Positions 42,826 through 54,348 of a stretch of 64,000 bases of DNA are shown here, piece by piece; positions within the stretch are counted from its first letter, which is position 1, and the number at the start of each line of letters is the position of its first letter. The notes under the pieces are model-generated. The model was given only the letters and a program-made list of their open reading frames with translations. It ran no database searches and was not told the DNA's origin. The stretch is taken from NCBI GenBank assembly GCA_017893485.1, contig CM030366.1:47738283-47802282 (forward strand), in the 5' to 3' direction. The DNA comes from Hemerocallis citrina. Lineage: Eukaryota > Streptophyta > Magnoliopsida > Asparagales > Asphodelaceae. A program made the position numbers and the translations under genes.

Positions 42826-45800
42826 TGTAACTACCGTTTTTGTTCTTTTTCTTTTTCCCTACATTATAATCTTTTATTTATGATTTGAATAAGATACTCT
42901 ATTTTTTCTTGATCATCTCAATTAAATTTTGTTCATGAGCTATTCTTTTCTTCTTATTGGGCTATCTGTAACACCCCGAATTTCAAATAAAACCGAATTC
43001 GAGATTCCACAGGATCTTTACACTTCACTTTGCACACTTTTACAAGAAAATTTAAACTTTTTATAATTCAACAGAGTCTTTTACATTTATTTACACAGCG
43101 GAAGTTAAAATAAAATACAATAATGAAAATAATATACAACTTGCAACATCTTTAACATGTAATTAAGCGACATCATCATATCAACTCTATATCTTCATAA
43201 AAGTCCAACTCCTGCATAATAAACTGTGGGCACGTCAGTTGCTTACAACCGACGAAAATATTATACAAGGACATCCTCTCTATGCCGAAAATATAACGAT
43301 CTCAATACATTAACCAAACACAAACTTGAATGCGAATAAAGTGTTAAATGTGACTACACTAAACATGTAAGTGTATGCGATGCCTTAATGCCTAATGTAG
43401 ATATTTTACACTAAGATGACATTAATGCATACTTGTTCAGATTCTATGCACCCATACTATATAGGTCTGAGGGCAAGCACCTATGTACTCCACATTAAAG
43501 GGGTCGATCTCTCGCCATGAAAACTATCCAGTAATAAAAGCAAGGCTTAGACATTCCACGAGTACGGATCTCAGTCCCGGAGTACACCGCCCGACTGTTA
43601 TACAGACTCTCTGTCGTGTGAACCTCCCGCAAGTGCCCATCTAGCCCCGGTATACGTATATACACTGGAGTACGACAAACTATCCGCCCGACTACGTATA
43701 GTCCCAAATTTAAAATAAAAGCTTATCTCCATCAAAGCAACCTCAGTCCCGGAGTACACCGCCCGACTGGGTCTATAGTCCCAAAGTACCCGCCCGACTA
43801 TATAGAGTGCCCCATTTATGTTTGCCCAAGTTTTACTACATCTTCTCTTACGTGCCTAGTTCTTAAGTTCAAGACATGAATAACTTATCATACCTAGAGT
43901 CAGTTTTACCCCCTACCGGACTAAATCACAAATACCGAGATAGCTTCATGGACATATCTCAAAAATATAATTCAAATATTTTAATTCATCATTGCCGGTA
44001 CCCGAGGTCTCACTAAACTTTATATTACAACCTTTCATGTACAAGAATCCATGGGTACTCATACCCTTCAATAATCATGTATTAACTCAAAGTATTCTTA
44101 TCTTCAACTTATTCACAGTTTAATCAATGTCTTATCTTAACATTACTCATGATTCATTTATTCATAATCTTTCAAAAGCAATAATTCTTCTTATGAACTC
44201 ATAATAGATTTTAATCTCATTAACAACTTAATCACATCAAGTATTTCTTACTCAACATAAGTATATGATCTCATGAAGAGAAATCCATAGCATGGCGAAT
44301 ATTTTTCTCTTCTTCTCAAAATAAAAGTCATATCCTCAAATAAATAATTTTGAAGTCAAAACTCATTTTCTATCTCAATTTCACTTTTTATTTCTCAAAA
44401 TATACATGAAAATTTCCAAAACTATTTTCAATAAATTCTATATCATTTTATAGGAATAATAGAATTTTTCCCCAAATTTTATTCACAATAAAAACCCCTT
44501 AAAATTATTAAAACATCAAAAAAAGAAAATCAAAATGAGCTCACTGGGTTTCGAACCCAAGCCCAACTGCACCAATAGTGAGCGCCCAAGATCCACACTG
44601 CAAGCCACTAAGTCCAAGTGGACTTGACGTTATAAAGCCCAAACGAAAACCCCAATTACTGGTTTCGGGTTTCGGATTTAATTAAAACGAAAACAAAATA
44701 AAAGGGTCTAACAAGTTTCGAACCCAGGATCTCCCACATGCTACAGCGACTTATGGTGCACCCGCTAGCCAATAAGTCCAAGTGTGATTACTGATTAGGA
44801 ATCATATTGATGTAGTTTTGTTCATACGGTACAGTAACTAGTTTATTTCGCAAAACTCAAACATATGATCAATCTAATCTTTTTAATTAATTGTAATTAT
44901 CTCATTCATACTGATTTTTCTTAAAAACGGCGATTCACGAATTTCCAAACTTATGTTTTAGACATTGTATCTATGATTCAAATTATCTTCTTCTCTTTTA
45001 TGAACATGAATTTCATTTCTTCATTGTAATCAAAATAACACATTGTATCCCTTACAAATAATTAATGAATCTATATGTATCAATTTAACTTTACAAAAAT
45101 TCATTTTAAACACATCGGAAATCTCAACAATTTCTCATGCAAATTTTATATTTCAATATTTGTAAATTAGCATGCATATTTGTTCATGACAAATACTCAC
45201 TATTTTTTTTTCTCATTTCCCACTAACATGATGACAAGTAATTTCTCAATCATAGCAAAAATCTCTACAATTCATGGCACACACAATAGCATGGATTTGT
45301 TCTACATTTATCACATCATTTTTTATCTAAACTACTCATTTAACATACTAGCATGCATATTCTATATTTAGTAAGAACAATATCACCCACCCAAGAAATA
45401 TTGATTTCTTGCAATTTGCACTCCTAGAGTGAGAGCTCCTAGAAACTCTGCTTCGCCTCCTCGAAATCCACGCGCAAGAAAAAGCTCCAACCCTCCATCT
45501 GGCTAGTACAGTGAGCAACATCAAATGCAAGACCAAACAGCAAGCCCACTTCATGTTCATATACACATATGCATATACCTACATATATATATATATATAT
45601 GACTATATATATACATAGTATTTGTGAAAGGTGGGGGAGTGTGCTGGATTGGGGTTTAGGTGGCTTTCGGATTTGACAGAGCAAAGGAAAACAATGTGAG
45701 GGAAAATGTGCAAGTACAAGTACATATATACATATGTATGTATGCTAGAATGGGATATAGGTATGGGTAGGTGGAGAAGCTAGCACAAAAGTGAAAAGTC

Positions 45801-48800
45801 TGATGGGTTGGTTTCGGCAGAGTCAGAGAAAGAAAGAAAGAAAGAGGAAGATGTTGAGAAATGTACAGTATTAGGGGTATGTATAGGGTCTTAATAAAGT
45901 AGCTATAATAACTACTCACCTAATTCTCCACTACTCCACTTCTCCATCTTCTCCTAACTCCCGACCTTTCCTCTTTTCCAAAACCGACCAAAGTCTTTTG
46001 AAGTGCACACACGTGTACATGTTGTGCACTAGTGCACACACACTTCCTTCAATTAATTATTTTTATTTAAATTAAAACATAGGTTATATATATATAATAT
46101 GTATGTAAAAAATTAATTTTAATTAAAAATTATAATTTTTCATGCACAAAGAAAATAAATTCACACACTCTAAAATTTTATTTTGAAAACGAATACGCTC
46201 ACATACGCGTACCGAAATACGTGCATTGCAAGTAAAATATCAAAAATGCGAAATTAACTTTATCAACGGAAAATTATTAAAATATAATCTAAAACAACAT
46301 AAGTAAAATATATTTATTAATTTTATATATTCCATGACGTAATTACTACGTACATAGAAAACACATGCATTACACGTACAAAATCATTTTAATCAAAATA
46401 TGAAAAAATGAATTTCCGTTTATAAAATGAATTCGAATACATAAAATAAATAATTAAAACCCAGAAAATATCACCCGTAGCGGTGGAAAATAGGTAATTA
46501 ATACGTGCATCGAAAACATGTAAAAAGCACGTAAAAATACCAAGATTGAAATATTATATTTTTGTTGACTCAAAATAGGGTAAAATCAATACGGAAAATG
46601 CATAAATAGTTGGTAATCAAAATACATAGTGAAAATACATTACAAAATACACATGCATCACATACGAGGGCAAAATTGTCATTTCCAATTTTGTGGGGTG
46701 TTACACTATCTATCTTATATATTTTATTTTGTTGGATTGTGATTATTTTACTTCATCCATATTGTCTTCAAACTCATCTCTTATTGAACCCAAAATCCAA
46801 TTGCATTAAATTCTAAACCTAAACTCACTATTATTGGATCCTAGCCCAATAACCCAACAACATAATTGTATTCTATATACTACCCTAATGTAAACCCTAA
46901 AAACACAACCCTAAACCCAAGCACAGTCTTCTCTCTCTCTCTCTCCTTGAATTTCTCTCTCCCCGACCCCCCATCAGCCCCCTCCTCTCTCCCGCCTTAA
47001 CCCACCCCGTCGTCCTCCGACCTTAGCACTGCCGCACTACACCCTCGCTAGCCGCTGCCCTTCCAATCCCGAGCACCCCATCAATGCCTGCTCTTCCTTT
47101 CCCTGAGCAGCCTTGCCCTGCCTTCAGCCACTCTGACCCATCCCCCACTGCTCCTTTTTCTCCCGCCTCCTGCACCCGCCAACCCACCGACAGCCAGTCG
47201 TTGCGCCGTCCTCAAGCCGTCAACTTCCTGTTGCTGTGCACTCTTGCTATTATGTGCTTTTCTTGCTGTTGTGTCTCTTGTGCACGTAGTGTGCATGTGT
47301 TCTTGTGGGTTCGTGTTCGTTGCTCCGGGATTCTCATCCCGTCATTCTTTGGTAGTCGAACTAATCGTCAATAAGGCAAGTCAGTTTCCTCTTGAATTGA
47401 ATACTGAATCCAATTTAAGTTTTTATTGAAATTCCGCAAGCAGATCCTAATCGTTCATCCTATCATATACTATTGTTCATCTTTCGTTTGGTATATTGAG
47501 GATTTACATGAGCTAACCCAAATATCCTTCGTGCCATTGCAGACTCTAAAAATTGAATCTTGCGTGCATTCATATAGTATTGATAATAGGGGTTATTCAT
47601 ACAAACACCACACAAATAAATATCGTAGAATTGACTGCTAGGTTGTGTGCTTGAATGATTGATTGATGTTTTGTTGTTATTAAACTAGTGTATGTATGTA
47701 TTTGTAACTATGTTCACCAGGCTGTTTTACCTACCATGCTGATCATAAGATTTATTGACAAATTGAATTGGAACATGTCAATGTTAAATCACTTTATTTC
47801 ATGAAATATATTGAAAATCTAAATGTTTACTATCTGTATGGAATTTGTGAGACATTTTGACCTAGTATTTGTCATCAAAATTAATAACTTTCTGAACAAG
47901 AATTGAGCTCTACATTTCCAGTTTCCAGAACATTTAAAATATTTAAATTCTGAGTTGTATTGAAAAAGTTATGATGATTTTACTACTGCTGTCTTTTATT
48001 TCCATAATTGCAAATTCATGTATGTCTTCATGTTTAAATTATTAAGAAGCTAAGTTAATATTAGAATAATGCTCTGATAATTTCCAGAATGATAATTAAC
48101 ATAATTAGGAGTCTAATGAATATTTTTGATGAATTTATAGTTTTCACTGATTCTAAAAATATAACAACTTGATGTCGATTTTAAGTCAGAACATATAATC
48201 TGTAAAGAATAATGTATTTAACTTAGCTACTGTTGTCGGATTTTGTATTTTAAATATGCGTTGGAATCGTTGGGAGGTCTAGTTTTCAGAACTTCTGACG
48301 GATTCAATGTTTTATTTCTGTAGTAGTAGGAAAACTATTTTTTGTATAGTGGCCTCTTGCTGTCCAGAATCGCGTTTTTCAGATTTTCTTAATATAATTA
48401 TACATATATCATTATATTGTAAGAATTGAAGTGTATGTATTGCATTGCATGATCCTAATGTACTATTTTCATCATTCTATTTGTCCCATCCAAAGTCATC
48501 ATCCTATTGTTCTTCTATTGTTACTATCGTCAATCTAATGTCTCTAAATTGCATAATGTATTGTTTGTATCGATAAAATGTTTAACAAGCCGAGGTTTAA
48601 GGGATTGACTTAAGTAGTGAATAATATAGAGACTGTATCGGCTAGTGTTTATCGATCAATTATTGGATTACTGACTATAGTATCTCAATCTATCGTGTAT
48701 CATTTCAGTGTATCATTTTAGTGTATCGTGCAACAAAGTTGCTATCGTTTCAATGTTATCGTATCGACACATGATCTATATAACTCACCACCAGAGTCTA

Positions 48801-49560
48801 AACGGCATTGTTTGTATGCACTGACCTGTGGTATGGGATGCAGTAGTACGTGCATTAGTTAGGTTGAAAATTAATAGACTTAAGAATTGACACAACATCG
48901 ACACTGCATATGGAACATCGTCATTGGTATTGATATCGAATATTGTCTAAGTGATTGACATCGACCATTGAATATTGATATCGAAAATTGAATTATCGTT
49001 TATACCTATTGCATTGACTATTACTGATATTGATTATTGCTATCGTCCATTATTATTGATTCCTATTGACCCATTGAATTCATTTTTATATCATTATTGC
49101 CATTATTTCTCTGCTTTCTCTACTTGTTGTCCATGACTTGCTTTAAGGACAATCTTTTTCCTCTTTTAAGATGAAGTGTTCACAGGTGATCACGGAGAAT
49201 TACCTTCAGGAATTGGAGAACAAGCTTTCTAAGGATTTATTGCTTTCTAGTTGATTGTTATTTTATTGGACTTATTGTATTGAAACTTATTATCATTGTG
49301 TTTGGATTTATTATTGTATTGGGCTTATGATCTAAATATTATTATTTGTTTCCAGATGTTGGATTATCGTATTTGGTTATTTCATATTATCTTATTCCAA
49401 GTATTATTGTTCATGTGGTTGTTCTTATTACCTGCGCAATTATTTTTGCATTGTTTATATTTTTAAGTTAAATGGGTAACAACTTATGGATGACGCATGT
49501 CATTCGAGGAGCCAATGTCACATGCCTGTGTTTAGTATTTTTGGGAAACGGGGCGTGACA
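42826..49560 (+). repeat. 5' LTR of element E (interrupted by a solo LTR)
   Basis: The LTR starts at TGTAACTACCG and ends GGGGCGTGACA at 49560; without the nested insertion it is about 2.99 kb. It carries a CT-rich run after a TATA-like CTATATAC (about 46873), a GC-type donor candidate AATAAG|GCAAGTC at 47376, and a region of degenerate TATTGATATCGA-type repeats at 48880-49080. Confidence 0.9.
42967..46705 (-). mobile_element. Solo LTR of a Tekay-like element
   Basis: TGTAACACCCCGAATTTC at 42967 and GTGGGGTGTTACA at 46705 bound a 3739-bp LTR with no internal region. The target duplication is exact: CTATC at 42962-42966 and 46706-46710. Read on the - strand its end (GATCCTGTGGAAT...CGAATTCGG...GGGGTGTTACA) resembles the LTR end of element C, so it belongs to a related family. 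It contains imperfect palindromes of the type CAGTCCCGG...CCGCCCGACTG at 43572 and 43744, and microsatellites at about 45580-45612 (AT) and 45830-45846 (GAAA). Solo LTRs arise by recombination between two LTRs. Confidence 0.9.
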
Positions 49561-49570
49561 AGGTTTTTAG

Positions 49571-49583
49571 TGGTATCAGAGCC
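49571..49583 (+). promoter_or_regulatory. Primer binding site of element E
   Basis: TGGTATCAGAGCC starts 10 nt after the LTR end, within TTTTTAGTGGTATCAGAGCCCGG. It matches the complement of initiator tRNA-Met. The 10-nt offset is shared with element D. Confidence 0.9.
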
Positions 49584-49737
49584 CGGATTTGGATGATATA
49601 TCAGTCAAACATGACTAACATATATAGGTTTGGCTTTAGCTGATATATTAGTTAGATTTCTGTTTTAACCGGTTTGACTCGATAATATGTACAACACGTG
49701 AATCATATAGATAATTGATAACCAACTTACAATCTGG

Positions 49738-49962
49738 ATGCTAGTCTTATTTGAGTCCTTTTTTATCCATTCATATTCAGTTTCTTCATTTCTTATTTTC
49801 TTTCGTCCCTTCCATTCATTCACATTCATTGATTCATTATTGGGTATAATTTCATCCTTGTCGTTCCCAAATTCTTTTGATTCTAGTGCTATCCCTTCTT
49901 TTATTTCTGCTCGGTTCGTCGATCGGTATTGCTTGATCTACAACGACATGTCAGCAGCTTAG
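49738..49962 (+). pseudogene. Protease remnant of element E
   Basis: The frame carries SFDSSAIPSFISARFV, which aligns with the element D protease (VLFYSGATHSFVSSRFV), followed by NDMSAA matching D's NMSEAW, then a stop. Upstream sequence is pyrimidine rich like the D intron. The leader (ATCTGGATGCTA) is joined almost straight to this intron-like tract, so gag has been removed. The catalytic DSG is DSS here and the acceptor AG of D is replaced by GG. It is a fossil and not a working protease. Confidence 0.7.
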
Positions 49963-50464
49963 AACATCCCCAGAAGATGAAGTCACATCATTTACTCCAA
50001 GATGTGCATGCACAGTCCCAGGTTCCCAGGAAGTGTTTAGAATCTCAAGTCATCAGGAGTTCGAACTTCATGCTAAAGAGATGTCGTTTAGACGTGTTAA
50101 TGATATGGTGAGCCACGAGGCAGATTGCTGGAGTTAATGGATGCTGATAACAGAGCCTTTCCGACCAGAGTGGCGCAGCGAAAGCATGGTGGACCCATAA
50201 CCCACAGGCTCCAGAATTCTCTTGTTGTTTCTCTTCTTTGCATTGTTTACTCCCCTTTTTTTTATACATTCCATATGTCATCATTCACTGAATCTTTATT
50301 CGATATCATTCTAGATCACTCCATTCATATCCATGTTCTTTCTTATTCTGGTGTTGCCACCATTTTGTTTCTTTCACTTTAATTCCCAGTTTGGTTATTT
50401 CATCAGTTTGCTTTTGCCTTATCCTACATACCGTCTGAATGAATTTCGAGAACGAAATTTTATT
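49963..50464 (+). other. Rest of element E internal region
   Basis: Non-coding remnants, probably from pol, lead into the shared 3' end. The segment GGATGCTGATAACAGAGCC has no recognised homologue. No intact domain is seen. Confidence 0.5.
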
Positions 50465-50480
50465 GTAAGGTGGGTAGGAT
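50465..50480 (+). promoter_or_regulatory. Polypurine tract of element E
   Basis: GTAAGGTGGGTAGGAT lies directly before the 3' LTR at 50481. Element D has the near-identical TTAGGTGGGTAGGAT. Confidence 0.7.
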
Positions 50481-53306
50481 TGTAAGTACTGTTTTCGTTC
50501 TTTTCCTTTTTTCCTCCATTGTAATCTTTTATTTATGATTTGAATAAGATACTCTATTTTTCCTTGATCATCTCAATAAATTTTGTTCGTGAGCTATTTT
50601 TTTCTTCTTATTGGGCTATCTATCTTGTAGATTTTATTTTGTTGGACTGTGATTATTTTATTTGATCCATATTGTCTTCAAACCCATCTCTTATTGAACC
50701 CAAAACCCAATTGCATTTAATTCTAGACCCAAACCCATTATTATTGGATCCAAGCCCAATAACCCAACAATCTAATTGTATTCTATATATATTATGCTAA
50801 TGCAAGCCCTAAAAACACAACCCTAAACCCGAGCACAGCGGTCTCTCTCCCTCTCCTTGAATTTCACTCCATTCGACCCCCTATTAGACTCATCATCTCT
50901 CCCTCCTTAACCCATCTCGTCGTCCTCCGGCCTCAGCACTGCCACCCTACACCCTCGCTAATCGCTGACCCTCCAATCCCGAGCACCCCATCGACACCTG
51001 CTCTTCCTTTCCCCGAGTAGCCTCGCCCTGCCATCCGCCTGCCCTGACCCATCCCCCGCTGCTCCTTTTTCTCCCACTTGCTGCACCCACCAACCTACCG
51101 GCAGCCAGTCGCCACGCCGTTCTCGAGCCTTCGACTTGCTGTTGTTGTGCGCTCTTGCTGTTGTGTGCTTTTCTTGCTATTGTGTCTCTTGCGCAGGTAG
51201 TGTGCACATGTTCTTTGTGGGTGTGTTCGTTGCCCTGGGATTTTCATCCCGTCATTCGTTGGAATTCAAACTAATCATCAATAAGGCAAGTCACTTTCCT
51301 CTTGAATTGAATATTGTATCAGATTCATGTTTTTATTGAAATTCCGCAAGTAGATCCTAATCGTTCATCGTATCGTATACTATTGTTCAACTTTGGTTGG
51401 GTATATTGAGGGTTTACACGAGCTAACCAAAATATTCTCGACTTCGTGCCATTGTTGACTCTAAAAAATGAATCTTACATGCATTCATATAGTATTGATA
51501 ATAGGGATTATTCATACAAACACCACACAAATAAACTATCGTAGAATTGATTGCTAGGTTGTGTGCTTGAATGATCGATTGATGTTTTGTTGTTGTTAAA
51601 CTAGTGTATGTGTGTATTCGTAATTATGCTTACCAATCTATTGTACCTACCATGCAGATCATAAGATTTATTGACTAATTGAATTAGAACTCGTCATGTT
51701 AGATCGCTTTATTTCATGAAATATATTGAAAATCAGAATGTTTACTGTCTGTCTGGAATTTGTGATTGTGAGACGTTTTCGACCAAGTATTTGTCATCAA
51801 AATTAATAACTTTCTTAACAAGAATTGTAGCTCTATGTTTCTAGTTTATAGAACATCTAAAATATTTGAATTCCGAGTTGTATTGCACAAGTTATGATGA
51901 TTTTACTACTGCTATCTTTTATTTCCAGAATTTCAGATTCATGTATGTCTTCATGTTTAAGCTATTAAGAAGCTAAGTTAATATTAGAATAATGCTCTGA
52001 TAATTTCCATAATGATAATTAACATGATTAGGAGTCTATTGAATATTTTTGATAAATTTATAATTGAGTTTTCACTGATTCTAAAAATATAACTTGATGT
52101 CAATTTTCAGTCAGAACATGTAATCTGTAAAGCAAATTGTATTTAACCTAGCTATTGTTGCCAGAATCGCGTTTTCCAGATTTTCTTAATATAATTATAC
52201 ATATATCATTATATTGCATGAATTGAATTGTATGTATTGCATTGCATGATCCTAATGTACTATTGTCATCATTCTGTTTGTCCCATCCAAAGTTATCATC
52301 CTATTGTTCTTCTATTATTACTATTGTTCATCTAATATCTCTAAATTTCATAATATATTGTTTGCATCGATAAAATGTTTAACAAGCCGGGGTTTAAGGG
52401 ATTGACTTAAGTAGTGAACAATACAGAGAATGTGTCGGCCAGTGTTAATCGATCGATTGTTGGATTACTGACTACAGTATCCCAATCTATTGTGTATCGT
52501 TTCAGCGTATCATTTTAGTGTATCGTGCAACATAGTTGCTATCATTTCAGTGTTATCGTACTGACACATGATATATAGAGTTCACCACTATAGTCTAAAT
52601 GACATTGTTTGTATGTATCGATCTTGTGGTATGAGATGTAGTAGTACGTGCATTAGTTAGGTTAAAATTAATAGACTTAAGAATTTACACAACATCGACA
52701 CGGCATATTGAACATCGTCATTACTATTGATATCGATTATCGTCTTAGTGATATTGATATAGACCATTGAATATTTACATCGAAAATTGAATTAACGTTT
52801 ATACCCATTACATTAACTTTCATTGATATTGATTATTGCTATCATCCATTATTATTGTTTCTTATTGACCCATTAAATTCATTGTTATATCGTTATTGTC
52901 ATTATTTATCTGCTTTCTCTACTTGCTGTCCACGGTCAAGGAGAATTACCTGCAGGAATTGGAGAACAAGCTTTCTAAAGATTTATTGCTTTCTAGGTTA
53001 TTGTTATTTCATTGGACTTATTGTATTGAAACTTATTATCATTGTATTTGGATTTATTATTGTATTGGGCTTATGACCCAAATATTATTATTTATTTCCA
53101 GATATTAGATTATCGTATTTGGTTATTTCATATTGTCTTATTCTAAGTATTATTGTTCATGTGGTTGTTCTTATTGTCTATGCAATTATTTTTGTATTGT
53201 TTATATTATTGAGTTGAATAGGTAATAACTTATGGATGACGCAAGTCATTCGCTGGGCAAGTGTCACATGCTTGTATTCCGTATTTTTGGGAAGCGGGGC
53301 GTGACA
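50481..53306 (+). repeat. 3' LTR of element E
   Basis: This 2826-bp LTR starts TGTAAGTACTG and ends GCGGGGCGTGACA, matching 42826-42966 plus 46711-49560 with visible divergence. The GC-type donor candidate recurs at 51286 (AATAAG|GCAAGTC). It contains no gene. Confidence 0.9.
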
Positions 53307-53311
53307 ATAGT

Positions 53312-53792
53312 ATAGTTATATAGTGCTCTATTCTTTGATATTCTCTTTATGGGATATTTGGATGATGTATTATATTTGGAATAAGCTGAATACGAGTTTT
53401 CATTCCTATTTTTGTGTTTGGAAGGAGAAAAAAAACGGTGAATAGTTTTGCACCATATGACGTGCCATTCATCTTTTGATTAAAATGTTTACTCTTATAA
53501 AATTATTGAAAACGGTGAAAATTTCATGAAAACTCATTTAATATCTTTTTTGTTGTTGTTATCTTCTATGTTATTTTCTTTCTCAACTTTTTCAACATTT
53601 TTCTTCTATCCAAACAATATTCTTTTAGGAAAATATCTTTCACTAGAAGAAACCAAACAAGAGTTTGTGAAAAAATATTTTTCAGGAAAATATTTTAAAT
53701 GAAGATTTTCTATGTATCCAACTTCTAGATCTAGGGGATATTTTTTTGAAGAGGATAAAATTATAGAAACTCAAAAAATAGATTTCTCACAT

Positions 53793-53854
<62 letters not shown>

Positions 53855-54348
53855 CTTGAAAATAAGTATGAAAACCTAAAAAAATAATTTCTTTTATGTT
53901 GATGTCATTTTAACAAACTAGAAAATAGTTTTTTGTAATTTTTTTTGTTTGGGCGAATAACGAGTGTGATGATGTTAGGAGGTAAGCCCCTAAACTTGGT
54001 AGGGTGTGTCTGCTTCTTCTGAATTTTTTTTTTTAAATACACTATAGTGGGTAATCACAATTAGTTTAGTTTTATAATCACACACTATTTTAAAATATTA
54101 TGTTTATCAATTTTCAAGTATTTTCCTTCATTTTTAAATGAAAATATATTTTTCTTTAAATATGACTAGCATTTAGCACGTGTGATGGACTCCTTGTTTT
54201 TTCAAGTTCCCATTATTCACAAATTACCTCAAAGGGCATCAACATTTACTTTTTATGAATGACTCTTTCGAAAATAATTATTTCGTAAATAAATTTAAAG
54301 TTTGAGGATATTATGGTAACTGACTATTAATTGGCTATGAATGATTAC
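53312..54348. other. AT-rich spacer between elements E and D
   Basis: Apart from the (TA)n run this stretch of about 1 kb shows no coding content, RNA gene or recognisable transposon ends. It is the best candidate here for sequence that was not recently mobile. Confidence 0.5.
53796..53852. repeat. (TA)n microsatellite, 57 bp
   Basis: An uninterrupted run of alternating T and A. It is likely to vary in length between individuals and can be an assembly weak point. Confidence 0.95.

Larger units (their letters stand above)
42826..53306 (+). mobile_element. Element E: gag-less non-autonomous LTR retrotransposon
   Basis: Two LTRs of about 2.8-3.0 kb enclose only 920 bp. LTR ends are TGTAA...GGGGCGTGACA. 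The exact target duplication is ATAGT (42821-42825 and 53307-53311). The internal part has a PBS, a protease remnant homologous to element D, and the 3' end AACGAAATT...AGGTGGGTAGGAT shared with D. E is thus a deletion derivative of the D family (a LARD-like element) and would need enzymes from a full D-type copy. Its 5' LTR contains the solo LTR at 42967-46705. Confidence 0.9.

Noticed and set aside
45582..45612. AT microsatellite as a promoter
   Set aside because: It lies inside the solo LTR without supporting context; simple-sequence expansion explains it.
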